DNA of 64,000 bases from Agrobacterium vitis (GTDB lineage: Bacteria > Pseudomonadota > Alphaproteobacteria > Rhizobiales > Rhizobiaceae). The stretch spans positions 142,865-206,864 of the forward strand of contig NZ_CP146243.1 in the NCBI RefSeq assembly GCF_037039395.1, given 5' to 3'. Positions 8,132-18,331 of the stretch are shown here, one piece after another. A program made the translations under genes and the position numbers. The first letter of the stretch is position 1. Each line of letters begins with the position of its first letter. Under the pieces are notes generated by a model that was not told where the DNA came from, ran no database searches, and saw nothing but the letters and a program-made list of their open reading frames with translations.

Positions 8132-8949
8132 GGCACTGTAAACTTATCGCCTTGAACGCAACATCTTGGCGCGAGGAATTAGTTCATGCGGCGTGAAGGC
8201 GCGCGATTTGGTGCCATGCTTGCATGGCTGCTGTTCGCAGTTCGCGATGGTGGACGGATGGGATATCGTGTCGGGGAACGTTAAAGAGGTTGGCGATGGG
8301 GTCATGGATGGAAACGAAACGCTGAAGATGTCGTGCTGACTTGAAGCGCTTCATGATCTTCTCGCGTCGTCGGACGGGCTGATGCGAGTTTTCTGCCCGA
8401 TTGTTCAATCCTTTGTGAGAACGATGCTCAATGCCGGGCATGACCTCCCGCTTTGCTGCACCATAGGATCGTAGTTTGTCGGTAATCATCACACGCGGCG
8501 CACGGCCTTGGGCTTTCAGGAGCTTGGGCATCAAACGTTTTGCCGCCTTGGTATTGCGGCGGTTTTGCACCAGCACGTCGAGAACAAAGCCATCCTGATC
8601 AACGGCGCGCCAAAGCCAGTGTTTCCTTCCAACGATGGTGATGACAACCTCATCGAGATGCCATTTGTCCCCGAGCCTGCCGGTAGATCGTTTGCGGATA
8701 TCATTGGCAAAGTGTCTACCGAATTTCTCAGCCCAGAGCCGCACGGTTTGATGAGAGACGATGACGCCACGCGCTGCCAGCAGATCTTCGACCATCCGCA
8801 GGCTAAGCGGAAACCGGAAATACAGCCAAACTGCATGGGCAATAACTTCAGCGGGAAATCGGTGGCGACGATAAAGTGGATCACGGCTAGATCTGGTCAT
8901 GCAACCAGATCCCACATTTTGATCGATGTCCGGTTAACGTTACGATGCC
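8132..8949 (-). mobile_element. IS6-family insertion sequence
   Basis: An ~818-base element with one transposase gene. The left end starts GGCACTGTAA (8132), the typical IS6/IS26-type terminus. The right end, read inward from 8949, is GGCATCGTAACGTTAA, an imperfect inverted match. No convincing 8-bp target duplication is visible at the flanks, which may reflect recombination between IS6 copies. It truncates the resolvase fragment on its left. Confidence 0.7.
8184..8900 (-). CDS. IS6-family transposase
   Basis: A 238-residue DDE transposase from ATG 8900 (MTRSSRDPLYRRHRFPAEVI). The catalytic triad is visible: D in WHLDEVVITI, D in MITDKLRSYG and E in GLNNRAENSHQPVRRRE. The length is typical of the family and no frameshift is seen, so the element may be active. 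A GTG at 8915 would add five residues and is less likely. Confidence 0.88.
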   Translation of the reverse strand: MTRSSRDPLYRRHRFPAEVIAHAVWLYFRFPLSLRMVEDLLAARGVIVSHQTVRLWAEKFGRHFANDIRKRSTGRLGDKWHLDEVVITIVGRKHWLWRAVDQDGFVLDVLVQNRRNTKAAKRLMPKLLKAQGRAPRVMITDKLRSYGAAKREVMPGIEHRSHKGLNNRAENSHQPVRRREKIMKRFKSARHLQRFVSIHDPIANLFNVPRHDIPSVHHRELRTAAMQAWHQIARLHAA

Positions 8950-9415
8950 CTTCATACCATGGCCAAAACGAAAGAAACCCGCCGGGGTGCGCAGTTCGAA
9001 GCCGAAGCTAAGTCCGAGGCGTGGCGGGTCTTATTGATGAGACATCTGGCCCATGCTCCTTAACAAAGCAATAAGTCGGATCGGAATAATTTTCCAAATG
9101 ATGGTAGCGCGCGATCGCTCGATCCTCCACCAGTTTTTAAAGCCATCTTCGACTTCCGACCAATCAACGCGCTGCGTCCTCGAAGCCGCATGGCCATGCC
9201 TACAACCGGGGTATGGCTTCATCCCAGCAGTAAAATTGGCTTCGGCCGAAAGTCGGATGCTTACTTCTCTAAGCTGAAGGAACATGGGCATATTCCGTCA
9301 AAGCTGTGTCGCCGAGCAAAGGGCCAGGGTTCATATCCTATCAAGGCGGGCATTTCTGGATGGCATGGGGAACGGGAAAGCAGGAACACTGTTATTCACG
9401 TTCCCCTTCATGTCA
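8950..9415. other. Intergenic DNA with possible gene remnants
   Basis: A short plus-strand frame at 8959-9063 (34 residues, MAKTKETRRGAQFEAEAKSE...) follows the IS6 end and could be the start of a gene broken by the insertion. I do not recognise it. A minus-strand frame (9031-9291) contains a plausible segment, WSEVEDGFKNWWRIERSRA, but no known family. Nothing else is supportable before the aminotransferase gene. Confidence 0.35.
9367..9406 (-). terminator. Hairpin just downstream of the demethylation operon
   Basis: GGGGAACG (9367-9374) pairs with CGTTCCCC (9399-9406) ten bases beyond the stop of the last gene of the minus-strand operon. The stem has eight base pairs and a long 24-base loop. 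There is no clear U-tract, so this is a possible transcription end or mRNA-stabilising hairpin. Confidence 0.35.
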
Positions 9416-10744
9416 TTAGGCGCGATCGATTGCGTCAGCAAGTAACGAAACGATGTCATCGATCTGGCTCGTTTCAATCGTCAACGGTGGAGAGAGCGCG
9501 ATGATGTCTCCGGTTACGCGGATCAAAACGCCGCGGTTGAAGCAGTCGACAAAGACGTCATAGGCACGCGTCCCGACGGAGGTTCCGCGTGGCGCGAGTT
9601 CGATCCCGGCAACAAGACCGATCGTTCGAATGTCGATGACGTTCATTCGCCCCTTTAAGGCGTGGATAGCGGTTTCCCAGTGCTGTGAAAGTTCCGCAGC
9701 ACGCGTTAGGAGCCCTTCCTTTTGGTAGATTTCGAGCGTGGCGAGACCGGCGGCGCATGCAACGGGATGACCGGAATACGTGTAGCCATGGAATAGTTCG
9801 ATTGCAGATTCCAGACCGTGCATGAGAGCGTCGTGAACCGCCGAACTGGTAAATACCGCTCCCATTGGAACGACACCGTTGGTAAGGCCCTTGGCTGTGG
9901 TGATGATATCGGGTGTTATGCCAAAATAGTCGACTGCAAATGGAGTACCCAAACGGCCAAAGCCGCTGATGACCTCGTCGAAGATCAACAATATGCCATG
10001 CTTGTCGGCTATGGCGCGAAGACGTTCGAGATAGCCTTTCGGAGGGAGCAGGACCCCGGTGGAGCCGGCAACAGGCTCTACGATTACGGCTGCTATGGTT
10101 TCGGCGCCGTGCAGCCCAACCAGGCGCTCCAGATCGTCCGCCAGATCGGCGCCGTGTTCAGGAAGACCGCCCTTCGTAAATGCGTTTTTGGCAAGGTCGT
10201 GGGTATGGCGAAGATGGTCTGTGCCGGGAAGGGTTGGGAATACACGACGGTTGTTGACGAGACCGCCAACGGAAATGCCGCCGAATCCGACGCCATGATA
10301 GCCGCGCTCCCGACCAATCACGCGCGTACGCGTTCCCTGTCCAATGGCGCGCTGATATGCAATTGCGATCTTCAGCGCCGTGTCGACGGATTCCGAGCCG
10401 GAGCCCGTATAGAAGATCTTGTCGAGCTTCTTGCCATCCTCGCCTGGCGCGACATCGGCAAGGCGCTCGGCGAATTGGAACGCGATAGGATGCCCCATCT
10501 GAAACGACGGCGCAAAATCGAGCGTCATCAGCTGGCGCTCAACGGCTTGGGCAATGGATTTCCGGCCGTGGCCAGCATTCACACACCATAGGCCGGCAGT
10601 GCCGTCCAGCACCTTGTTGCCGTCGACATCTTGATAATAAACACCCTCGGCCGAGGCGAGGAGGCGAGGGGCTTTCTTGAACTGCCTGTTCGCCGTAAAG
10701 GGCATCCAGTAGCTATCGAGATTAACGGTGTTGGCGATCGTCAT
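9416..10744 (-). CDS. Class III omega-aminotransferase (beta-alanine:pyruvate type)
   Basis: A 442-residue PLP enzyme of fold type I. It begins MTIANTVNLDSYWMPFTANR, close to omega-amino acid:pyruvate transaminases. The cofactor-binding aspartate is in LIFDEVISGFGR (D256) and the Schiff-base lysine in ITTAKGLTNG (K285). The family moves a terminal amino group from beta-alanine, GABA or similar amines to pyruvate. It is the last gene of the operon below two N-demethylating flavoproteins, which fits a role in deaminating the fully demethylated primary amine. The exact substrate cannot be read from sequence. Confidence 0.85.
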   Translation of the reverse strand: MTIANTVNLDSYWMPFTANRQFKKAPRLLASAEGVYYQDVDGNKVLDGTAGLWCVNAGHGRKSIAQAVERQLMTLDFAPSFQMGHPIAFQFAERLADVAPGEDGKKLDKIFYTGSGSESVDTALKIAIAYQRAIGQGTRTRVIGRERGYHGVGFGGISVGGLVNNRRVFPTLPGTDHLRHTHDLAKNAFTKGGLPEHGADLADDLERLVGLHGAETIAAVIVEPVAGSTGVLLPPKGYLERLRAIADKHGILLIFDEVISGFGRLGTPFAVDYFGITPDIITTAKGLTNGVVPMGAVFTSSAVHDALMHGLESAIELFHGYTYSGHPVACAAGLATLEIYQKEGLLTRAAELSQHWETAIHALKGRMNVIDIRTIGLVAGIELAPRGTSVGTRAYDVFVDCFNRGVLIRVTGDIIALSPPLTIETSQIDDIVSLLADAIDRA

Positions 10745-10767
10745 TTTGAGTACTCCCTAGGCCATTG

Positions 10768-13215
10768 TTAGAGCTTGGTTCGTTCTGATTTCGGGTCATA
10801 CATCGAGCGTATCGATGCGTCCGCCGCGAACCGCTGGCCTGCCACTTCGATTTCGTAGACCGACGCAAGGACCTGTTCCTCGGTTTCTCCCTTGCACGGC
10901 ACGTAACCCATGCCGATTGCTCCTCCGAGGTGATGGCCGTAATTGCCGGATGTGATGATCGAGACGATTTCCCCATCGCGCACCAAGGCTTCGTTGTGGA
11001 AAAGCAAGGGTTCCGGATCACGCAGCTTGAACTGCAACATCCGGCGTTCAAGACCGGTCTCCCGCTTTTGGACCACGGCATCCCGACCTATGAAGTCACC
11101 CTTGTTAGTTTTGACGGCGAACCCGAGCCCTGCTTCCAGAACGTGGTCTTCGTCGGTGATGTCATGGCCAAAATGGCGGAAGCCCTTTTCGATACGGCAG
11201 GAGTCCAGAGCGTGTAACCCGCAAAGCTTCAGGCCAACTTCTTTCCCGGCGTCCTCAAGCGCTTCGAATACGTGCGCTGTCTGGTCACTCGACACGTACA
11301 ATTCCCAGCCCAACTCGCCGACATACGTGACACGGTGCGCGCGGGCCAGGCCCATCCCGATCTCAATCTCCTGAGCTGTTCCAAACGGGAATGCGGCGTT
11401 GGAAAAGTCATTGGGGCTGACCCGGGTGATGACATCGCGAGCCTTCGGTCCCATCAGCACCAGAACGGATTCGGCCGCTGAGATATCTGTGACAACGACG
11501 AACTCCTCCGGCTGAATCTGCTTGCGAAACCAGGCAAGGTCGCGTTGCAGCGTGGCACCTGGAACGACCGCGAAGAAGGCGGTGTTCGAGAGGCGCGTAA
11601 TTGTGAGGTCGCTCTCGATACCGCCGCGATTGTTCAGCATCTGCGTGTAGACGATACGGCCTGAAGGGACATCCATCTGGTTGGCGCAAACCCTTTGAAG
11701 GAACGCCAGGGCATCGCGACCTTCGATACGGATTTTGCCAAAGGAGGTCATGTCGAACAGACCGACGCCGTTTCTGATGGCAAGGTGCTCTTGCTTCTGG
11801 TTCTCGAACCAGTTCTGCCGTTTCCAGCTGTAACGGTACTCGCGCTCTTGCCCTTCGTTTGCGAACCAATTGGCGCGCTCCCAGCCGGCAACTTCGCCGA
11901 ACACGGCACCTCGCGCCTTCAGATGCTCGTGCAATGGAGACCGACGAATTCCGCGGGATGTCGCAACCTGCCGATAGGGGAAATGATCTGCGTATAGGAG
12001 ACCAAGTGTCTCCGTCACACGTTCCTTCAAGTAGGCGCGGTTCTTCTGGAATGGCTGGGCACGCCGGATGTCGACTTCCCAGAGATCGAACGGAGCTTCG
12101 CCGTCATTCATCCACTGGGCGAGTGCAAATCCTGCGCCACCCGACGACGAGATGCCGATGGAATTGTAACCGGCGGCAACCCAGTAGCCCTTCAATTCGG
12201 GCGCTTCGCCAAGATAATAACGGTCGTCCGGCGTGAAACTTTCCGGCCCGTTGAAGAAGGTGTGAATGCCGGCTGTTTCAAGCATCGGCATCCGGTTGAC
12301 GGCCTTCTCCAGGATAGGCTCGAAGTGATCGAAATCTTCCGGCAGCTGGTCAAAGCAGAAATCTTCGCGAATACCATTCATGCCCCATGGCTTTGCCTTC
12401 GGCTCGAACGCGCCAAGCAGCATCTTGCCCGCGTCTTCCTTGTAGTAGGCACACTCGTCCGGCACGCGAAGAACGGGAAGCCGCGAGAGGTTTTCGATGG
12501 CTTCGGTGACGATGTAGAAATGCTCGCACGCGTGAAGAGGCAAGGTGACCCCGGAGCGGGCCGCAAGGTCACGGCCCCACATGCCACCGCAATTGACGAC
12601 CAGGTCCGTCTCGATCGTCCCTTCATCTTCGCCCTGTGCCCATGACACGCCCGTAACGCGGCCATCCTTCTCATTGACCGCGGTTACCTTGACATTCTCG
12701 ATGATTTTCGCGCCACGCTGACGTGCGCCCTTTGCCAGCGCCATGGCGATATTGGCGGGGTCGCATTGCCCGTCCAAGGGCAAATGCACCGCGCCGACGA
12801 CGTCTGCGATGTTGAGGTGCGGATAGAGGTTCTTGACCTCCTCCGGCGAGATTTCATTCACATCGATGTCGAATGCCCTCGCCAGTGTCGCCTGACGGTA
12901 GATTTCTTCCTTACGCTCGTGTGTCAAGGCAACCGTGATCGAGCCATTCTGACGCATGCCGGTCGCAATGCCGGTCTCCTCTTCGAGCTTCACGTAAAGA
13001 TCGGCCGAGTATTTAGCCAGGCGTGTCATGTTCTGCGAGGCGCGAAGCTGGCCGATGAGGCCGGCTGCGTGCCACGTCGTTCCCGATGTCAACTGCTTGC
13101 GTTCGAGCAGAATGATGTCGGTCCATCCCAGTTTCGCTAAGTGGTATGCCACCGAGCAACCGGAAATGCCGCCGCCGATAATGACGACGCGTGCCTTGGC
13201 AGGAAGGTTACTCAT
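10768..13215 (-). CDS. Dimethylglycine/sarcosine dehydrogenase-like flavoprotein (second copy)
   Basis: An 815-residue protein. It has an N-terminal FAD-dependent DAO domain (RVVIIGGGISGCSVAYHLAK; covalent-FAD region near SGTTWHAAGLIGQLRAS), the FAO_M middle domain, then GcvT-like folate-binding domains from about residue 430 (FDMTSFGKIRIEGRDALAFL, ELGWELYVSSDQ). Such enzymes oxidise an N-methyl group, pass electrons to ETF, and channel formaldehyde to tetrahydrofolate as 5,10-methylene-THF. The start overlaps the stop of the first copy by four bases. The two proteins are clearly paralogous but diverged, suggesting different methylation states or substrates. Confidence 0.87.
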   Translation of the reverse strand: MSNLPAKARVVIIGGGISGCSVAYHLAKLGWTDIILLERKQLTSGTTWHAAGLIGQLRASQNMTRLAKYSADLYVKLEEETGIATGMRQNGSITVALTHERKEEIYRQATLARAFDIDVNEISPEEVKNLYPHLNIADVVGAVHLPLDGQCDPANIAMALAKGARQRGAKIIENVKVTAVNEKDGRVTGVSWAQGEDEGTIETDLVVNCGGMWGRDLAARSGVTLPLHACEHFYIVTEAIENLSRLPVLRVPDECAYYKEDAGKMLLGAFEPKAKPWGMNGIREDFCFDQLPEDFDHFEPILEKAVNRMPMLETAGIHTFFNGPESFTPDDRYYLGEAPELKGYWVAAGYNSIGISSSGGAGFALAQWMNDGEAPFDLWEVDIRRAQPFQKNRAYLKERVTETLGLLYADHFPYRQVATSRGIRRSPLHEHLKARGAVFGEVAGWERANWFANEGQEREYRYSWKRQNWFENQKQEHLAIRNGVGLFDMTSFGKIRIEGRDALAFLQRVCANQMDVPSGRIVYTQMLNNRGGIESDLTITRLSNTAFFAVVPGATLQRDLAWFRKQIQPEEFVVVTDISAAESVLVLMGPKARDVITRVSPNDFSNAAFPFGTAQEIEIGMGLARAHRVTYVGELGWELYVSSDQTAHVFEALEDAGKEVGLKLCGLHALDSCRIEKGFRHFGHDITDEDHVLEAGLGFAVKTNKGDFIGRDAVVQKRETGLERRMLQFKLRDPEPLLFHNEALVRDGEIVSIITSGNYGHHLGGAIGMGYVPCKGETEEQVLASVYEIEVAGQRFAADASIRSMYDPKSERTKL

Positions 13216-15659
13216 GCGCGAATTCTTTCGTTCTTAGGGTCCCAGAGCGGTTCGTCAGTATGGACGGTAGCCGCATGTCGTTGGCCAAAAATTTCAATTT
13301 CGAGTTTGGTGCCCGGTTCATGCAGCTCGGAGCGCAGCATGCCGAGGGCAATTGACTTGCCGACGCGGTGCCCATAGCCGCCCGATGTGGTTTCCCCGAC
13401 GATCGTGTCGCCGAGCCAGATGGTGGACATGTAGGGCGCATCGAAATCGCCTGCATCGACAGTCAAAGTCGCAAACCGTTTTTTCACGCCCGCCTGCTTT
13501 TCGCCCGCCAATGCCGCCTTGCCGAGGAAGTTTTCCTTGTCCCACTTCACGAAACGGTCGAGACCGCCCTGCAGGATCGTGTAGTCGGTCGAAAGGTCAC
13601 CCTTCCAGGTGCGATAGCCCTTTTCAAGCCGCAGCGAATCCAGTGCGAACATCCCGAACGGACGCAGCCCGAAACCCTTGCCTGCTTCCCAAATCGCATC
13701 GAATACGGATGGTGTATCCTCGACTCGGCTGTGGATTTCCCAGCCAAGCTCACCGGCGAACGATACGCGGATGATCCGGCAGGGGCGATCGGCGATCTCG
13801 GTTGTTTGATGTGTCAACCATCCCTTAGAGAGATCGCAGGCGGTGACGCACGCCAATATATCGCGCGAGGCCGGACCAGTCAGGATCTGGCACGAATACT
13901 GTTCCGTGACGTCGGTGATGGTGACATTCCCGTCTTTCGGCAGATGCTTCTCCAGCCATTCGCGGTCATGCCACTGGGCTACCGCTGCGGTGATGAGCAC
14001 GAACTCGTCTTCGTCGTTCGCCATGATCGACATCTCGGTAACGATACGTCCCTTCTCGTCCGCGAAGTAGGCCAGACCAATGCGCCCGGGCTTCGGAACA
14101 AGACCCGTGGTCATGCTCAGAAGCCATTCGCGTGTGCCGGGGCCTTCGACCTTGAATCGCGAAAAGCCCGGAAGGTCGAGGATGCCTGCATGGTCACGAA
14201 CAGCAAGGCATTCTTCACGAATGCGCTGCTGCCACGGTCCATCTCGGCTAAATGTCTCGGTTGAGTGTTCTGACGTGTCGTCGTCGGGCTGCGCGTACCA
14301 ATTGGCTCGTTCCCAACCATTGTATGCGCCGAACTGGCCCCCGAGTGCCTGGATGCGATTATGGATTGGAGAAAGCTTCCTGTCGCGGCCTGCTGGCCAC
14401 ATGTGTTTTGGAAAATGAATGGCATATTCGTTGCCATAGACTTCCATAGCCTTGTCTACACAGTATTGCTGGTCAGTATAATGTGTGAATCGACGCGGAT
14501 CGCAGGACCACATGTCCCATTCGGTCTGGCCTTCGGTGATCCATTCGGCGAGCACCTTTCCGGCACCACCGCCCTGTGCGATGCCGAAAGTGAAGACACA
14601 TGCCTCGAACGCATTGGGTACACCTGGCATCGGCCCGATCAAAGGATTGCCGTCCGGAGTATAAGGGATAGGACCATTGATGATCTTGGATAGACCAGCG
14701 GTGCCAAGGATCGGAACACGTTCGACGGCATCATTCAGATACCATTCGAGGCGATCGAGGTCGTCTGGATAGAGCTGGAATGAAAAGTCCGCTGGCATCG
14801 GATCCTCGGCGGTATTCCAGTGTGCCCGGCAGTTACGCTCATATGGACCGAGATTCATCCCGGTCTTCTCTTGTCGCAGATAGTAGGAGCTATCGACATC
14901 GCGCAGAAGGGGCAGTTTGCCACCATTCTCCTTCGACCATGCAGCGAGTTCCGGGATTTCCTCGAAGAGGATGTATTGATGGCTCATCACCGCCATCGGA
15001 ACGTTTCTGCCGAACATGCGGCCCACTTCCTGTGCGCGGTAACCTGCGGCATTGACGACGTAGTCACATCGGATGTCACCTTTCTCAGTCGAGATAACCC
15101 ATTCCTCTTTGTCGCGGCTGACGGATGTCACAGGGCAAAAGCGGATGATCCTGGCACCCATGTCGCGGGCACCTTTGGCAAGCGCCTGGGTGAGCTGGGC
15201 AGGATCGATGTCTCCATCGTTCGGATCGTAAAGTGCGCCCTTGAGGTCGTGGGTTTCCAGGAAGGGATAGCGGCTCGTAATCTCGTCTACGCCAAGGACC
15301 TCAATGTCCATGCCCTGATAGCGTCCCATTCCCTTGACGCGTTGGAACTCCAACATTCGCTCATCTGTGTGCGCGAGCCGTAGCGAGCCGGTGACATGAT
15401 AGTTCATCGGGTAGTCGACTTCGGCACCAAGCTTTTTGTACAGCTCGGTCGAGTAGCGTTGCATATTCATGAGCGACCAGGAGGACGAAAACGTCGGAAC
15501 ATTGCCGGCCGCGTGCCAGGTAGAGCCGGAGGTCAGCTCATTCTTTTCGAGCAGAACGCAATCCGTCCAGCCGGCTTTAGCAAGATGATAGAGGCCTGAG
15601 ACGCCAACGACGCCACCACCAATGATGACAACGCGCGCTCTTGTTGGTACTTCAGACAT
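13212..15659 (-). CDS. Dimethylglycine/sarcosine dehydrogenase-like flavoprotein (first copy)
   Basis: An 815-residue protein of the same architecture as the downstream copy: Rossmann motif VVIIGGGVVGVSGLYHLAKA, flavin-linkage region SGSTWHAAGNVPTFSSSW, central FAO_M, then aminomethyltransferase-like domains (LDLPGFSRFKVEGPGTREWL, FAGELGWEIHSRVED). ATG 15659 (MSEVPTRARV) is chosen over a frame extension to 15698 because GGAG precedes it on the minus strand. It follows the ETF alpha gene after about 130 bases. Expected to demethylate an N-methylated amino acid with ETF as acceptor. Confidence 0.87.
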   Translation of the reverse strand: MSEVPTRARVVIIGGGVVGVSGLYHLAKAGWTDCVLLEKNELTSGSTWHAAGNVPTFSSSWSLMNMQRYSTELYKKLGAEVDYPMNYHVTGSLRLAHTDERMLEFQRVKGMGRYQGMDIEVLGVDEITSRYPFLETHDLKGALYDPNDGDIDPAQLTQALAKGARDMGARIIRFCPVTSVSRDKEEWVISTEKGDIRCDYVVNAAGYRAQEVGRMFGRNVPMAVMSHQYILFEEIPELAAWSKENGGKLPLLRDVDSSYYLRQEKTGMNLGPYERNCRAHWNTAEDPMPADFSFQLYPDDLDRLEWYLNDAVERVPILGTAGLSKIINGPIPYTPDGNPLIGPMPGVPNAFEACVFTFGIAQGGGAGKVLAEWITEGQTEWDMWSCDPRRFTHYTDQQYCVDKAMEVYGNEYAIHFPKHMWPAGRDRKLSPIHNRIQALGGQFGAYNGWERANWYAQPDDDTSEHSTETFSRDGPWQQRIREECLAVRDHAGILDLPGFSRFKVEGPGTREWLLSMTTGLVPKPGRIGLAYFADEKGRIVTEMSIMANDEDEFVLITAAVAQWHDREWLEKHLPKDGNVTITDVTEQYSCQILTGPASRDILACVTACDLSKGWLTHQTTEIADRPCRIIRVSFAGELGWEIHSRVEDTPSVFDAIWEAGKGFGLRPFGMFALDSLRLEKGYRTWKGDLSTDYTILQGGLDRFVKWDKENFLGKAALAGEKQAGVKKRFATLTVDAGDFDAPYMSTIWLGDTIVGETTSGGYGHRVGKSIALGMLRSELHEPGTKLEIEIFGQRHAATVHTDEPLWDPKNERIRA

Positions 15660-15789
15660 TGTTTGTCTCCGGAATGACAAGGAGGCTGCCGCTAGCACCC
15701 CTCATTTTTTGTTATTTCTGGCAACCGATAAACTCGCGCATAGGCGTGTTGACTCGTCGGCCTACTTCTCTTTAGTGACTCGGCTGCGA

Positions 15790-16719
15790 CTACAGAATCC
15801 GTTGAAGCTCGGGCAAAGCGTCGAACAGGTCGGCCACGAGTCCGTAATCGGCGACCTGGAAGATCGGCGCTTCCTCGTCCTTGTTGATTGCGACGATGAC
15901 CCTCGAATCCTTCATGCCGGCGAGGTGCTGGATCGCACCGGAGATGCCGCAAGCGATGTAAAGCTGCGGTGCAACAACCTTGCCTGTCTGGCCAATCTGC
16001 AAGTCGTTCGGAGCATATCCTGCGTCCACCGCCGCGCGAGATGCGCCAACAGCCGCTCCCAACTTGTCAGCGACCGGGAAGACCACTTCCGAAAATTTCT
16101 CGGCGGATCCAAGCGCACGACCACCGGAAATGATAATTTTGGCCGATGAGAGCTCGGGACGATCCGAGGACGAAAGTGCATCGCCCACAAAGGTCGATAG
16201 CTCATGGTTTACCGAAGCATCTATTGTTTCGATTGGTGCGCCACCGGCTACCCCTGTAGGTTCGAAAGCCGCGGCCCTGACGGTAATGACGCGCTTGGTA
16301 TCCGTTGCCTGAATCGTCTGGATTGCGTTTCCGGCGTAGATCGGGCGCCTGAACGTGTCAGGTGTCACAACCTCGATGATTTCGGACACTTGAGCCACAT
16401 CGAGAAGTGCTGCGACCCTGGGCATGACGTTTTTGCCGACGGAGGTCGCCGCCATGATCAGTGTATCGTATGCTGGAGACAGACCAACAATGAGGTCGGC
16501 AAGTGGCTCGGCAAGATTGTTTGCGAAATGGGCCGCGTCGGCTATCACGACTCTTGCCACGCCTTCAAGGGCCGCAGCCGCAGTCGCTGCGCCCTTTGCA
16601 TTGTGCCCGGCAACCAGAATGTGGACGACACTGCCAATCTTCCGAGCGGCTGTAAGGGCTTTTGCTGTCTGGTCCGACACTGATACGGTATCGTGATCTG
16701 CGATGAGTAATATTGTCAT
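15790..16719 (-). CDS. etfA: Electron transfer flavoprotein alpha subunit
   Basis: A 309-residue FixB/EtfA protein. Start ATG 16719 ([10 protein letters not shown]) fits because GGGAG lies six bases upstream; ATG 16725 abuts the same GGGAG. The C-terminal FAD domain is recognisable: [58 protein letters not shown] and [20 protein letters not shown]. It accepts electrons from the two demethylating dehydrogenases and hands them to ETF-ubiquinone oxidoreductase, which is encoded in the divergent operon. Confidence 0.93.
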   Translation of the reverse strand: MTILLIADHDTVSVSDQTAKALTAARKIGSVVHILVAGHNAKGAATAAAALEGVARVVIADAAHFANNLAEPLADLIVGLSPAYDTLIMAATSVGKNVMPRVAALLDVAQVSEIIEVVTPDTFRRPIYAGNAIQTIQATDTKRVITVRAAAFEPTGVAGGAPIETIDASVNHELSTFVGDALSSSDRPELSSAKIIISGGRALGSAEKFSEVVFPVADKLGAAVGASRAAVDAGYAPNDLQIGQTGKVVAPQLYIACGISGAIQHLAGMKDSRVIVAINKDEEAPIFQVADYGLVADLFDALPELQRIL

Positions 16720-16732
16720 GGTCATCTCCCGA

Positions 16733-17482
16733 CTATAGGACGCCAGCTTCAGTTCTGAGTTTTTCGACAAGTTCGGCGACCGACTTAACGTTGATGCCCG
16801 ACTTGCGGCCCGCAGGCTCTTCTGTCTTCAACAGCTTGAGACGAGGCTCCGTCGAAACGCCCAACGCGGCAGGCGTTGTCTTGTCGAGTGGCATCTTCTT
16901 TGCTTTCATGATGTTCGGCAACGATGCGTAGCGCGGCTCGTTAAGCCGCAGATCGGTCGTGACAACAGCGGGGAGCTTGATGCGGATCGTCTGCAGACCG
17001 CCATCGACTTCGCGTGTGACGGTCGCCTTTTCTTCTGCAATCTCCAGCTTGGAAGCAAATGTGCCCTGAGCCCATCCAAGAAGGGCTGCCAACATCTGAC
17101 CGGTCTGGTTGCAGTCATCGTCGATAGCCTGCTTGCCGACGATGATGAGACCAGGCTGTTCTGCCTCAGCGATCGATCTCAGTATTTTAGCGACGGCAAG
17201 CGGTTCGACCGGCGTATCCGTTTCGACGAGGATTGCACGATCTGCACCCATGGCCAGAGCAGTTCGCAGCGTTTCTTCCGCCTTTGCTGGACCGATCGAT
17301 ACGACAACAATTTCCTTCGCCAAGCCGGCTTCCCTCAAACGAAGGGCTTCCTCGACGGAGATTTCGTCGAACGGGTTCATAGACATCTTGACGTTCGCGA
17401 GCTCGACATCAGATCCATCGGGTTTGACCCGAATTTTGACGTTGTAGTCGATCACTCTTTTGACAGGGACAAGAATCTTCAT
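16733..17482 (-). CDS. etfB: Electron transfer flavoprotein beta subunit
   Basis: A 249-residue EtfB/FixA protein beginning [20 protein letters not shown]. It shows the family signature [18 protein letters not shown] and the AMP-binding region [16 protein letters not shown] frame extension to 17506 lacks support; ATG 17482 follows AGACCACC. Paired directly with etfA in the same operon. The C-terminus has the usual KAKKMPLDK recognition-loop-like stretch. Confidence 0.93.
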   Translation of the reverse strand: MKILVPVKRVIDYNVKIRVKPDGSDVELANVKMSMNPFDEISVEEALRLREAGLAKEIVVVSIGPAKAEETLRTALAMGADRAILVETDTPVEPLAVAKILRSIAEAEQPGLIIVGKQAIDDDCNQTGQMLAALLGWAQGTFASKLEIAEEKATVTREVDGGLQTIRIKLPAVVTTDLRLNEPRYASLPNIMKAKKMPLDKTTPAALGVSTEPRLKLLKTEEPAGRKSGINVKSVAELVEKLRTEAGVL

Positions 17483-17515
17483 GGTGGTCTCCGAGATCGA
17501 GCGCACTATTCTGCG

Positions 17516-18331
17516 TCAGGGTTCGGCTCGCTCCTGGCGGGCCTGAAGGGCGTTTGCCGTCAGCATCAATGCTGCTGCAACAATGATAAGAAGTGTGGCG
17601 ACCGCTGTAATCGCCGGGCTGATTTGCTCTCTCAAGCCTGACCACATTTGCCGCGGAAGTGTTTTCTGCTCGGCGCCAGTCACAAAAAGAGCCACCACGA
17701 CATCATCAAAAGAGGTGACGAATGCGAAGATCGCACCGGAAACGACACCCGGCATGATGATTGGGAGCATAACCCGGCGGAAAGCGGTCGTTGGTGCGGC
17801 TCCGAGACTGGCTGCGGCCCGCATAAGACGGTGGTCGAAGCCCTCGAGCGTTGCGGCCACGGTAATCATCACGAAAGGCGCACCGAGAGCAGTGTGCGAG
17901 AGGATCAATCCAGTCAGCGTGTTCAGCAGACCGATGTCTGCATAAAAGTAGAAAATACCGACAGCCGCGACGACGACCGGTATAACGATCGGCGAAATGA
18001 TGATGGCCGACAGGGCCATCTTCCAGGGGCAGTCCGGTCGATTGAGGCCAATCGCGGCTAGGGTACCCAGGATAGTCGACAGCAAAGTTGCAAAGATCGC
18101 CACAATGACACTGTTGCGCGCTGCCAACTGCCAATCCGCCGAGGCAAACACGTCCTCGTACCAGCGAAGCGAAAAGCCGGGCATGGGATAAGTGAAAAAG
18201 GGCTCGGCATTGAATGACAACGGTATGATTGCGAGAATTGGTGCCATGAGGAAAAAAAGCACAAGCGCCGAGAAGAAACGCAGTAGCCAGCGTGCGCCGG
18301 TGGCCTTTGGAAGCGAGACTGCCATACTCAT
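17516..18331 (-). CDS. ABC transporter permease (PotC-like)
   Basis: A 271-residue inner-membrane permease with about six hydrophobic segments (LLRFFSALVLFFLMAPILAI at the start, IIISPIVIPVVVAAVGIFYF in the middle). The EAA-like loop LMRAAASLGAAPTTAFRRVM contacts the ATPase. ATG 18331 overlaps the stop of the other permease by four bases, so the long upstream extension of the frame is spurious. Belongs to the spermidine/putrescine-type importers of the same operon. Confidence 0.87.
   Translation of the reverse strand: MSMAVSLPKATGARWLLRFFSALVLFFLMAPILAIIPLSFNAEPFFTYPMPGFSLRWYEDVFASADWQLAARNSVIVAIFATLLSTILGTLAAIGLNRPDCPWKMALSAIIISPIVIPVVVAAVGIFYFYADIGLLNTLTGLILSHTALGAPFVMITVAATLEGFDHRLMRAAASLGAAPTTAFRRVMLPIIMPGVVSGAIFAFVTSFDDVVVALFVTGAEQKTLPRQMWSGLREQISPAITAVATLLIIVAAALMLTANALQARQERAEP

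Noticed and set aside
9818-10591. Long plus-strand ORF of 257 residues opposite the aminotransferase
   Set aside because: It is antisense to a clearly conserved PLP enzyme and has no recognisable domain.
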